Positions 9,236 through 17,063 of a stretch of DNA of 64,000 bases are shown piece after piece. Each line of letters opens with the position of its first letter. Within the stretch, counting starts at the first letter, position 1. Origin of the DNA: Orrella daihaiensis (GTDB taxonomy: Bacteria; Pseudomonadota; Gammaproteobacteria; Burkholderiales; Burkholderiaceae_B); contig NZ_CP063982.1 of NCBI RefSeq assembly GCF_022811525.1, forward strand, positions 1,488,001 through 1,552,000. The letters are read 5' to 3'. The position numbers and the translations under genes are program-made. The notes beneath the pieces are model-generated. The model was not told where the DNA came from. It searched no databases and worked only from the letters and a program-made list of their open reading frames with translations.

Positions 9236-10128
9236 GTTTGAAGTTGCTCTGCACGCAACAGCATAATGTTTCTCTGCGTCGCAGCAGTATCTAGCCACAA
9301 TGGTTCAAGGTCGGGAAATGCAGCCTCAAAATGATCTGCTTCATGGCCAACCTCGAGAATCAGAATACCGTCTTCGTTTAATCTGCTGCCCACTTCGACC
9401 ATCAGCTCGCGGATTAAATCCATGCCGTCAGAACCGCCGGCAAGCGCGAGGCTTGGTTCGTGCTCAAACTCAGCGGGCAGGGCACTCATCGAAGAGGCAT
9501 TTACATATGGAGGGTTGCAGATAATCAAGTCATATCGTTGCCCATCTGGCAAGGCCTCTAGCAAGTGCCCCTCAAACAGCTGCACCCGATCTTCGAGATC
9601 GTAATCAGCGATATTGGCTTGCGCGAGCTCCAACGCCGATTCGCTCACGTCAGTCGCATCGACTTGCGCCTGCGGGAAGTTCAACGCAGCCAAAATAGCA
9701 AGACAACCCGAGCCAGTACAGATGTCTGCGATCCGGTAGACCAATTCCGGTGCTTCCAGCCACGGCTCTAGTTGCACTGACAAGAGCTCACTAATGGGCG
9801 AGCGCGGAATTAAAACCTGGGGATCGACCTGGAATCGGTAGCCAGATAGCCAGGCTTCATTGACCAGATAAGCCGTAGGTATCCGCTCAAGGCAGCGCTG
9901 GTCTATGTTTTGTTTGAGTTGTTCGCATTCTTCTGGCAGCAAACGTGCGTCCAGAAACGGCTCAAGCTGATCAATTGGTAAGTCAAGGGTTCGCAACACC
10001 AGAAAAACCGCATCATCCCAGATAGATTGAGTGCCCTGACCGACATGAACCTCGTGTCTGTGCATTTGGCTAACGGCAAAGCGCAGCCAATCTCGAACGG
10101 TCACTAGCACGTCAGTGGAGTCTGGCAT
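9232..10128 (-). CDS. prmB: 50S ribosomal protein L3 N5-glutamine methyltransferase
   Basis: Methylates the glutamine of ribosomal protein L3 using SAM. The 298-aa protein has an N-terminal helical domain, then LIPRSPISELL (the PrmB variant of the linker), the SAM loop DICTGSGCLAI, and the NPPYV catalytic motif that binds the glutamine side chain. The length and the SPISEL wording favour PrmB over PrmC. It lies 12 bp downstream of dapE, and its TGA overlaps the GTG of the ABC-F gene, which pairs two ribosome-related genes at the end of the lysine cluster. Confidence 0.93.
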   Translation of the reverse strand: MPDSTDVLVTVRDWLRFAVSQMHRHEVHVGQGTQSIWDDAVFLVLRTLDLPIDQLEPFLDARLLPEECEQLKQNIDQRCLERIPTAYLVNEAWLSGYRFQVDPQVLIPRSPISELLSVQLEPWLEAPELVYRIADICTGSGCLAILAALNFPQAQVDATDVSESALELAQANIADYDLEDRVQLFEGHLLEALPDGQRYDLIICNPPYVNASSMSALPAEFEHEPSLALAGGSDGMDLIRELMVEVGSRLNEDGILILEVGHEADHFEAAFPDLEPLWLDTAATQRNIMLLRAEQLQT

Positions 10129-10140
10129 TACGGGTGTCCA

Positions 10141-11277
10141 TCAAGTTTTTAGGAGCAGGTTTTGCAGCGTGAGTCGATAGACATCTTTTAACGGTTCAAG
10201 CTGAGCGATTTCGATGTTTTCGTTGACCTGATGGATGGTCGCGTTCGTGGGCCCAAACTCAATGACTTGTGGGCATATTTGCGCAATGAAACGTCCGTCT
10301 GAAGTGCCTCCGGTGGTAGATAGCTCAGGAGTCTTGCCAGTGGCTGCCTTAATGGCATTTGAAAGCGCATCACTAAGCTCACCCCTTGGCGTAAGAAACG
10401 GCAAGCCACTTAAGTTCCAATCGAGTTCATAGGTGAGCTCATGGCGCTGCAAAATTGCCTCTACACGGTCTTTAAGCGATTGCGGCGTTGATTCCGTGCA
10501 GAACCGGAAGTTGAAGTCGATAACAATATCGCCAGGTATGACGTTGCCTGCGCCTGTTCCGGCATGAATGTTAGAGATCTGAAACGAAGTTGCGGGAAAG
10601 TAGTCGTTGCCGTGATCCCATAGCTCGGCAATCAGATCGTTGATCGCTGGTGTGGCCCGATGGATCGGGTTGATTGCCATGTGCGGGTAAGCAATATGCC
10701 CCTGTTTACCTTTGACGGTTAACTTGCCTGACAGCGATCCGCGGCGTCCGTTTTTTATGGTGTCGCCCAAATGATTGACCGAGGTGGGCTCGCCAACCAC
10801 ACAAAAATCAGGCGTCTCGCCAGTTGATTTTAAGTGTTCGCATACTTTGACCGTGCCGTGTATGGCAGGGCCTTCCTCGTCCGATGTAATCAGCAGCGCG
10901 ATTGAACCAGGATGATCAGGATGGGCTCTGACGAATTCCTCAATGCCCACCACGAACGCTGCAATGGACGATTTCATGTCCGATGCGCCGCGACCAAACA
11001 GGTAGCCGTCGGTTTCGGTTGGCTGAAATGGGTCTGTATTCCAGCGCTCAAGCGGTCCTGTTGGGACAACATCTGTATGACCGGCAAACACCACCAAAGG
11101 TCTGGCCTGACCGCGTCGAATCCATAGGTTGTTGACGCCACCTTCAGCCATCACTTGCCATTCGAACCCAAGCGGCTCGAGCCGTTCAATGATCATTTGC
11201 TGGCAGCCTGCATCGTCAGGCGTGACCGAAGGTCGCGCAATCAAATCCTTGGCAAGCTGCAAGACGGTGGTTTCCAT
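10141..11277 (-). CDS. dapE: Succinyl-diaminopimelate desuccinylase
   Basis: Zinc hydrolase that removes succinate from N-succinyl-LL-diaminopimelate, producing LL-DAP for lysine and peptidoglycan. At 378 aa it has the expected M20 peptidase layout. The metal and catalytic residues align with the characterised enzyme: H67 and D69 in GHTDVV, D100 in GRGASDMK, E134/E135 in TSDEEGP, and E163. It lies 5 bp after dapD and 12 bp before prmB, so the genes are almost certainly co-transcribed. Confidence 0.97.
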   Translation of the reverse strand: METTVLQLAKDLIARPSVTPDDAGCQQMIIERLEPLGFEWQVMAEGGVNNLWIRRGQARPLVVFAGHTDVVPTGPLERWNTDPFQPTETDGYLFGRGASDMKSSIAAFVVGIEEFVRAHPDHPGSIALLITSDEEGPAIHGTVKVCEHLKSTGETPDFCVVGEPTSVNHLGDTIKNGRRGSLSGKLTVKGKQGHIAYPHMAINPIHRATPAINDLIAELWDHGNDYFPATSFQISNIHAGTGAGNVIPGDIVIDFNFRFCTESTPQSLKDRVEAILQRHELTYELDWNLSGLPFLTPRGELSDALSNAIKAATGKTPELSTTGGTSDGRFIAQICPQVIEFGPTNATIHQVNENIEIAQLEPLKDVYRLTLQNLLLKT

Positions 11278-11282
11278 TTGGT

Positions 11283-12104
11283 TCAGGCTCTCAAAAGGTC
11301 GTTAATGCTGGTTTTGGCGCGAGTTTGTGCATCGACTTTTTTAACAATCACAGCGCAAGCCAGGCTGTGACTGCCGTCCTCGGCGGGCAGGGAGCCGGGC
11401 ACCACGACTGAGCCAGCTGGTACTCGACCGTAAATAATTTTGCCGGTCTCACGATCGTAGATTCGTGTGCTTTGTGACAGAAAAACGCCCATGGCAAGCA
11501 CTGAGTTTTCTTCGACGATAACGCCTTCAACGACTTCTGAACGTGCACCAATAAAGCAGTTGTCTTCGATGATGGTTGGATTGGCTTGCAGTGGCTCAAG
11601 CACACCCCCAATTCCAACGCCGCCAGAAAGATGGACATTTTTGCCGATCTGCGCACAGCTACCAACGGTGGCCCAGGTGTCGACCATCGTGCCCTCGTCA
11701 ACATAGGCGCCAATGTTGACATAGGAGGGCATTAGCACCACATTGTGTCCTATGAAAGCGCCACGGCGAGCCACCGCCGGTGGGACGACTCTGTATCCGC
11801 CCGCTTTGAATGCGGTCTCACCAAATCCTGCAAACTTTAACGGTACTTTGTCAAAGAACTGCATCGGCGACTGCCCCATGGGCTCGTTGTCATTCAAACG
11901 GAAAGACAAAAGCACTGCCTTTTTGATCCACTGATGAACCACCCATTGCCCATCTAGCTTTTGTGCTACGCGCAATGTGCCTTGATCGAGGCCGTCAATC
12001 GTGTGTTCCACGGCTTCTCGTAAGCTCGCCTCAGCAGTCTTGGGCGTGATGGATGCGCGGTTTTCCCAGCCAGATTCGATGGTGGTTTGCAGATCAAGCG
12101 TCAT
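11283..12104 (-). CDS. dapD: 2,3,4,5-tetrahydropyridine-2,6-dicarboxylate N-succinyltransferase
   Basis: Trimeric succinyl-CoA-dependent acyltransferase at the entry of the succinylase branch of lysine/DAP synthesis. The 273-aa protein shows a helical N-terminal domain and then a left-handed beta-helix with hexapeptide repeats, for example IGAYVDEGTMV, IGKNVHLSGG and IEDNCFIGARSEVVEG. Family length is normal. A 116-bp spacer separates it from the upstream dapC and may hold a separate promoter; I could not identify a convincing one. dapE follows after 5 bp. Confidence 0.97.
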   Translation of the reverse strand: MTLDLQTTIESGWENRASITPKTAEASLREAVEHTIDGLDQGTLRVAQKLDGQWVVHQWIKKAVLLSFRLNDNEPMGQSPMQFFDKVPLKFAGFGETAFKAGGYRVVPPAVARRGAFIGHNVVLMPSYVNIGAYVDEGTMVDTWATVGSCAQIGKNVHLSGGVGIGGVLEPLQANPTIIEDNCFIGARSEVVEGVIVEENSVLAMGVFLSQSTRIYDRETGKIIYGRVPAGSVVVPGSLPAEDGSHSLACAVIVKKVDAQTRAKTSINDLLRA

Positions 12105-12220
12105 GGTTTTGTGTTTCCTAAAGTGGTCTGTAAGGGGTGGTCTGTCATGGATTTAATGTCCCTATGAACACCAAAAGTGTAGCGAATCTGTGAATGGTTC
12201 GGTGATCAGTCATTTTGCAG

Positions 12221-13417
12221 TCACGGATTATTTGTCATAAAGCTCGCGATACGCTTTGCACCCTCGACACAATCTGCCAGTGGTGCCACGAGTGCGATAC
12301 GAATGCGATTCTCCCCGGGATTGATTCCATCAGCCGTGCGGCTGACGTAGCTGCCTGGCAATACCTTGACTGCTTGTTGGTCTAGCAAGTCGTGAGTGAA
12401 CTTTGCATCATCGTAGGGTGTTCGTGCCCATAGATAAAACGAGGCTTGCGGTCGCTGGACATCCATGACGGGGCCGAGAATCTCGAGCACCGCATCAAAT
12501 TTTTCTCTGTAGGTCTGCCGGTTGGCGCGCACATGTTCCTCGTCTTGCCACGCCGCTAGGCTTGCTGCTGTTACCACACCCGACATGGCACTGCCATGAT
12601 AGGTTCGATAAAGCAGGAATTTGGCGATGATCTGAGCATCGCCTGCCACGAATCCGGAGCGCAGGCCTGGCAGGTTTGATCGTTTGGACAGACTGGAAAA
12701 ACTCACCAATCGCCGGAAGTCGTCTCGACCAAGCGCCACAGCCGCTTGCAGCCCGCCAAGCGGTGGTTGACTCTCATCGAGGTAGATTTCGCTGTAGCAC
12801 TCATCTGAAGCAATCACGAAGTCATGTTCATCGGCTAGCTCGAACAGCATTTGCCAATCTTCAAGTGGCATCACGCTGCCGGCTGGATTGCCAGGGTTGC
12901 AGACATACAGTAGTTGCGTTCTGTGCCAAACAGCCGGACTGACAGAGCGCCAGTCGCTAAGAAAGTGATTGGTCGGGTCTGCATTGACATAAAACGGCTC
13001 AGCACCCGCTAAAAGTGCCGCGCCTTCGTAAATTTGGTAGAACGGATTTGGGCAAACAACCAAACCGCCAGCATTCGGATCCACCACTGTCTGCGCGATT
13101 GCGAACAAGGCTTCGCGCGATCCCAGAACGGGCAGAACCTGTGTTTCCGGGTCGGGTGCCTTGATGCGGTAGCGATTGGCGAGCCAGCCCGAGATCGCGG
13201 TCCGCAAAGCGGGGTCACCCTTGGTAGGCGGGTAGCCGGACAATCCCGCAAGCGAATTGACGATCGCCTGTTTGGCTAGCTCAGGCGCATCGTGCTTGGG
13301 TTCCCCAATCGACAGGTCGACCAGGGGTAGACCGGTGGCTTGAGGGTTCGCTGTGGCAAGCAACTTTCGGAGCTTTTCAAAGGGGTAGGGCTGTAAGAGT
13401 TCTAGGCGTGGATTCAT
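12221..13417 (-). CDS. dapC: Succinyldiaminopimelate transaminase
   Basis: PLP-dependent fold-type I aminotransferase that makes N-succinyl-LL-DAP from the keto precursor. The 398-aa protein begins MNPRLELLQPYPFEKLR, typical of betaproteobacterial DapC. The PLP lysine is K245 in SSLSKRSNLPGLR, and the conserved CNPGNPAG and SDECYSEIY segments are present. It stands first in the minus-strand run dapC-dapD-dapE-prmB-ABC-F, which supports DapC over other class I aminotransferases. It diverges from the tRNA-Leu gene. Confidence 0.94.
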   Translation of the reverse strand: MNPRLELLQPYPFEKLRKLLATANPQATGLPLVDLSIGEPKHDAPELAKQAIVNSLAGLSGYPPTKGDPALRTAISGWLANRYRIKAPDPETQVLPVLGSREALFAIAQTVVDPNAGGLVVCPNPFYQIYEGAALLAGAEPFYVNADPTNHFLSDWRSVSPAVWHRTQLLYVCNPGNPAGSVMPLEDWQMLFELADEHDFVIASDECYSEIYLDESQPPLGGLQAAVALGRDDFRRLVSFSSLSKRSNLPGLRSGFVAGDAQIIAKFLLYRTYHGSAMSGVVTAASLAAWQDEEHVRANRQTYREKFDAVLEILGPVMDVQRPQASFYLWARTPYDDAKFTHDLLDQQAVKVLPGSYVSRTADGINPGENRIRIALVAPLADCVEGAKRIASFMTNNP

Positions 13418-13469
13418 GGATAAATTTTAAGGCTTTTGGTTCATGGCACAGTCACATCTTTCTGTGCGC

Positions 13470-13475
13470 TACAAT
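13470..13475 (+). promoter_or_regulatory. Probable -10 box of tRNA-Leu
   Basis: TACAAT lies 9 bp before the mature 5' end of the tRNA, so transcription would start only a few bases upstream of it. I do not see a good -35 hexamer at the normal distance. A GCACAG/CTGTGC inverted repeat (13446-13451 and 13462-13467) spans the region where it should lie. Confidence 0.4.
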
Positions 13476-13484
13476 TCGACATCC

Positions 13485-13572
13485 GCGAAGGTGGCGAAAT
13501 TGGTAGACGCACCAGGTTTAGGTCCTGACGCCCGTTTAGGGTGTGCGGGTTCGAGTCCCGCCCTTCGCACCA
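13485..13572 (+). tRNA. tRNA-Leu (anticodon UAG)
   Basis: Class II tRNA with the 7-bp acceptor stem GCGAAGG/CCTTCGC, D-arm GGTAGA, anticodon loop TTTAGGT with anticodon TAG at 13519-13521, a long variable arm, T-loop GTTCGAGTC, and an encoded CCA end. It reads CUN leucine codons. The outermost anticodon-stem pair is a C13512/A13528 mismatch. A run of six T follows the CCA directly. It lies between the divergent dapC and the trigger factor gene. Confidence 0.97.
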
Positions 13573-13630
13573 TTTTTTAACACTCGGCAGGCTATACAGC
13601 CGCGTCCGATCGAAACTTGGTGATTGATTT

Positions 13631-14944
13631 ATGCAACCTGTGGTGGAAACCCTCGACGGCCTAGAGCGCCGCATTGAAGTCTCTGTGGCGATGGCTGACG
13701 TTGAGAAACGCGTCAAGGAAGAATTAAAGAAAGTGGCTCGTACTGCCAAAGCCCCTGGATTTCGTCCTGGCAAAGTCCCCATGTCGATGCTTGAGCGCTC
13801 CCACGGTCCTGGCATTCGTTATGACGTTGTGAATCGCGAAGTCGGTCGTGTGCTGGACGAGTCGCTAGCAGCGACCGGTTTGCGGGTGGCCGGTGCGCCT
13901 TCACTTGAGCCTAAAACCGATGATGTCGCGCAGGATACATTGGCTTTCAAGGCAACCTTTGAGGTTTACCCCGAGATCGAATTGCCAGACCTTGCATCCG
14001 TGGAAGTGACCAAGTCGGTTTGCAAAGTGACGGATGCGGAGGTCGAGCGCACGGTGAATATTCTGCGTGAGCAGCGGGCCGAGTACGTTGCCGAAGCTGA
14101 TCGTGCAGCTCAAGATAACGACCAGGTCAAGATTGACTTTCTGGGTAAGATCGATGATGTTGCCTTCGAAGGCGGTACTGCAGAGGACTTTCCTTTCGTG
14201 GTGGGCAAGGGTCGAATGCTCACCGAATTTGAAGACGCGGTTCGTGGGATGAAGGCTGGCGACACAAAGACGTTTCCGCTTACATTTCCTGAGGACTACC
14301 CGGGCAAGGAAGTGGCTGGCAAGACTGCTCAATTTACGGTCACAGTCAAGGAAGTCGGGCGTCCCGAGTTGCCCGAGGTCAATGAGGAGTTTGCCAAGTC
14401 TCTTGGTCAGGCTGAGGGTAGCGTTGAGAAACTGATGGCAGATATTCGTCAAAACATCGAACGCGAAGTTGAGTCTCGTTTGCAAGCGAGAACGAAAGAC
14501 AGTGTGATGAAGGCCATGCTAGATAGGGCCACCTTTGAGGTGCCTAAGGCATTGGTTAACGGCGAGGTCGAAAATCGGATTGCTGCGGCCCGTGAGCAGC
14601 TAAAGCAAAGAGGTGTGCCGAACGCTGATTCTGTGCCGATTCCGCCAGAGACCTTCTCTGAAGAGGCACAACGTCGGGTCAAGCTCGGTCTGATGATCGG
14701 AGAGCTGATCAACAAGAACAACCTGCAAGCCAAGCCCGAGCAGGTACGCGCCAAAATCGAAACGTTTGCGCAGAACTATGAGCAACCTGCCCAGGTGGTG
14801 AGCTACTACTTGTCAGATCGTCAGCGTCGGGCCGAAATTGAGGCGGTCGTACTCGAGGATAACGTGGTCGAGCATGTGTTGGCAGGTGCCAAGGTGACTG
14901 AGCAGGCCGTGCCGTTTGAGGAATTGATGGGGCAAAGTGCCTGA
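13631..14944 (+). CDS. tig: Trigger factor (ribosome-associated chaperone/prolyl isomerase)
   Basis: Binds ribosomal protein L23 at the exit tunnel and folds nascent chains. The 437-aa protein has the ribosome-binding domain with the signature GFRPGKVP near residue 43-50, an FKBP-type PPIase domain (about 155-245, with VKIDFLGKIDD and the EFEDAVRGMKAGD strand), and the helical C-terminal chaperone domain. Length is normal. It heads the plus-strand block tig-clpP-clpX-lon, placed 58 bp after the tRNA-Leu CCA end. A TATACA hexamer at 13593-13598 is a possible -10. Confidence 0.97.
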   Translation: MQPVVETLDGLERRIEVSVAMADVEKRVKEELKKVARTAKAPGFRPGKVPMSMLERSHGPGIRYDVVNREVGRVLDESLAATGLRVAGAPSLEPKTDDVAQDTLAFKATFEVYPEIELPDLASVEVTKSVCKVTDAEVERTVNILREQRAEYVAEADRAAQDNDQVKIDFLGKIDDVAFEGGTAEDFPFVVGKGRMLTEFEDAVRGMKAGDTKTFPLTFPEDYPGKEVAGKTAQFTVTVKEVGRPELPEVNEEFAKSLGQAEGSVEKLMADIRQNIEREVESRLQARTKDSVMKAMLDRATFEVPKALVNGEVENRIAAAREQLKQRGVPNADSVPIPPETFSEEAQRRVKLGLMIGELINKNNLQAKPEQVRAKIETFAQNYEQPAQVVSYYLSDRQRRAEIEAVVLEDNVVEHVLAGAKVTEQAVPFEELMGQSA

Positions 14945-14991
14945 AGCAGGCTCGTCCCGATTGCCTGGCTAGATCGTTAAGTGGAGTTGCA

Positions 14992-15654
14992 ATGAGCATT
15001 GAACGATTCACAGATTTTTATGCATCCATGCACGGTAACGAGTCAGTTACGCCGACGGCTTTGGGTTACATCCCCATGGTCATTGAGCAGTCTGGCCGTG
15101 GTGAACGCGCCTATGACATCTATTCCAGGCTGTTACGTGAGCGGGTGATCTTTTTGGTGGGGCCCGTGAACGATCATTCGGCGAACCTGATCGTGGCGCA
15201 GATGTTGTTTCTCGAGTCTGAGAATCCAGATAAAGACATTGCGCTTTATATCAATTCGCCCGGCGGGTCGGTTTACGCAGGATTGGCGATTTTTGACACG
15301 ATGCGGTTTATCAAGCCGGACGTCTCAACCCTTTGCACCGGTCTGGCAGCCAGTATGGGAGCCTTTCTGTTAGCGGCGGGCCACAAGGGCAAGCGATTTG
15401 CTTTGCCTAACTCGCGCATCATGATTCACCAGCCCTCCGGGGGTGCGCAAGGCCAAGCGTCCGATATACAGATCCAGGCGAGGGAGATCTTGAGCTTGCG
15501 CGAGCGCCTGAATCAGATTCTGGCAGACAATACCGGTCAACCGATTAGCCGTATTGAAGTCGACACCGAGCGAGACAACTTCATGTCGGCCGAAGATGCG
15601 GTATCGTATGGCATGATCGACAAGATGCTAACCACCCGCGCTGACGTGGGTTGA
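14992..15654 (+). CDS. clpP: ATP-dependent Clp protease proteolytic subunit
   Basis: Serine peptidase that forms the double-heptamer chamber used by ClpX and ClpA. The catalytic triad is S121 (LAASMGAF), H146 (MIHQPSGG) and D195 (ERDNF). The 220-aa length includes a short N-terminal propeptide region before the mature segment. It follows tig by 47 bp and precedes clpX by 10 bp, so clpP and clpX are clearly one operon. Confidence 0.98.
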   Translation: MSIERFTDFYASMHGNESVTPTALGYIPMVIEQSGRGERAYDIYSRLLRERVIFLVGPVNDHSANLIVAQMLFLESENPDKDIALYINSPGGSVYAGLAIFDTMRFIKPDVSTLCTGLAASMGAFLLAAGHKGKRFALPNSRIMIHQPSGGAQGQASDIQIQAREILSLRERLNQILADNTGQPISRIEVDTERDNFMSAEDAVSYGMIDKMLTTRADVG

Positions 15655-15664
15655 GCCACGACGT

Positions 15665-16966
15665 ATGACGACAAAAAAATCCGCATCTGATTCAAAAACA
15701 TTGCACTGCTCGTTTTGCAATAAAAGCCAAAATGAAGTGCGCAAGCTGATTGCTGGTCCGTCAGTGTTTATCTGTGATGAGTGCGTTGATTTATGCAATG
15801 ACATCATCCGCGAGGAGATGGAGTCTAGCGCCAAAGAAGCCATTCGTACTGAATTGCCCACACCTGCGGAAATCAAGTCATTTCTTGACCGTTACGTGAT
15901 TGGGCAAGATGGCCCTAAACGCGTGTTGGCAGTGGCCGTCTATAACCATTACAAGCGATTGCGGCATGGTGAAATCAAAGGCGATGATGTCGAGCTCAGC
16001 AAAAGCAATATTTTACTGATAGGCCCAACAGGCTCAGGTAAAACTCTACTTGCTCAGACACTTGCCAGACAGCTCAATGTGCCGTTTGTGATGGCCGATG
16101 CCACGACGCTGACTGAAGCGGGTTATGTGGGTGAGGATGTTGAGAACATTATTCAAAAGTTGCTGCAAAACTGTAACTACGATGTTGAGAAGGCGCAGCG
16201 TGCCATCGTCTACATCGATGAAATCGATAAAATTTCACGCAAAGCAGATAACCCGTCTATTACCCGTGATGTTTCCGGCGAAGGGGTTCAACAGGCACTG
16301 CTCAAGCTGATTGAGGGTACGGTAGCTTCGGTGCCGCCCCAAGGCGGGCGCAAGCACCCCAATCAAGACTTTGTCCATGTCGATACCACGAATATTCTTT
16401 TTATCGTGGGTGGCGCGTTCGATGGTCTTGAGAAGGTGATCCTGAACCGTACCGAACGGTCTGGTATTGGATTTGGTGCTTCGGTCGCCGCTAAAAGCGA
16501 AAAATCAGCCGGAGACGCCTTCCAGTCGGTCGAGCCCGAGGATTTAGTCAAGTTTGGATTGATTCCTGAGCTCGTCGGGCGTTTGCCAGTTGTGGCCACG
16601 CTTGAAGAGCTTGGTGAAGAAACCTTGGTACGCGTGCTTACAGAGCCTGCCAATTCGCTGGTTCGCCAGTTTCAAAAGCTGTTTGAAATGGAAGGCGCGG
16701 AACTTGACATCAGACCGCAAGCTCTGCACGCCATTGCCCGTAAAGCGATTCAGCGCAAGACAGGGGCACGGGGGTTGCGCTCCATCCTCGAGGCGGCGTT
16801 ACTAGATGTCATGTTTGATTTGCCATCGCACAACAACATCAAGCAGGTAGTGCTTGATGAGTCGGCCATCGAGGGCAATGGCGAACCACTGTTGGTTTAT
16901 GAAGACAGTGAACCTAGATCTTCTGGTAAATCAAGTCCCCGTAAAGTGCGGGATGCTGCTGCCTGA
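15665..16966 (+). CDS. clpX: ClpX unfoldase, ATP-binding subunit of ClpXP
   Basis: AAA+ unfoldase that recognises tagged substrates and feeds them into ClpP. The N-terminal zinc domain has four cysteines, C15, C18, C37 and C40. Walker A GPTGSGKT spans 120-127, and Walker B is VYIDEIDKI. The sensor region and the PELVGRLPV segment are intact. At 433 aa it has family length. It sits 10 bp after clpP. Its stop codon abuts a heat-shock-type promoter that appears to serve lon. Confidence 0.98.
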   Translation: MTTKKSASDSKTLHCSFCNKSQNEVRKLIAGPSVFICDECVDLCNDIIREEMESSAKEAIRTELPTPAEIKSFLDRYVIGQDGPKRVLAVAVYNHYKRLRHGEIKGDDVELSKSNILLIGPTGSGKTLLAQTLARQLNVPFVMADATTLTEAGYVGEDVENIIQKLLQNCNYDVEKAQRAIVYIDEIDKISRKADNPSITRDVSGEGVQQALLKLIEGTVASVPPQGGRKHPNQDFVHVDTTNILFIVGGAFDGLEKVILNRTERSGIGFGASVAAKSEKSAGDAFQSVEPEDLVKFGLIPELVGRLPVVATLEELGEETLVRVLTEPANSLVRQFQKLFEMEGAELDIRPQALHAIARKAIQRKTGARGLRSILEAALLDVMFDLPSHNNIKQVVLDESAIEGNGEPLLVYEDSEPRSSGKSSPRKVRDAAA

Positions 16967-16967
16967 A

Positions 16968-16995
16968 CTTGATTTTTACGCTATTGTCCCAATAT
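16968..16995 (+). promoter_or_regulatory. Sigma32-like heat-shock promoter for lon
   Basis: CTTGATT at 16968-16974, a 13-bp spacer, then CCCAATAT at 16988-16995 matches the sigma32 consensus (CTTGAAA, CCCCATNT) closely: five of seven in the -35 and one mismatch in the -10. It begins right after the clpX stop. Downstream in the leader is a 7-bp hairpin (TCGTGAC 17019-17025 with GTCACGA 17032-17038), overlapping the 10-bp palindrome CACGATCGTG at 17014-17023. Confidence 0.55.
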
Positions 16996-17063
16996 CAATG
17001 TCATGATTAGTGACACGATCGTGACTATCAGGTCACGACCGGGCTTATACAGGACACTTCTTT

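Noticed and set aside
13901..14485. 194-codon open frame antisense to tig
   Set aside because: It lies wholly inside the trigger factor gene on the other strand, has no ribosome site or recognisable domain, and its composition mirrors the tig codon pattern.
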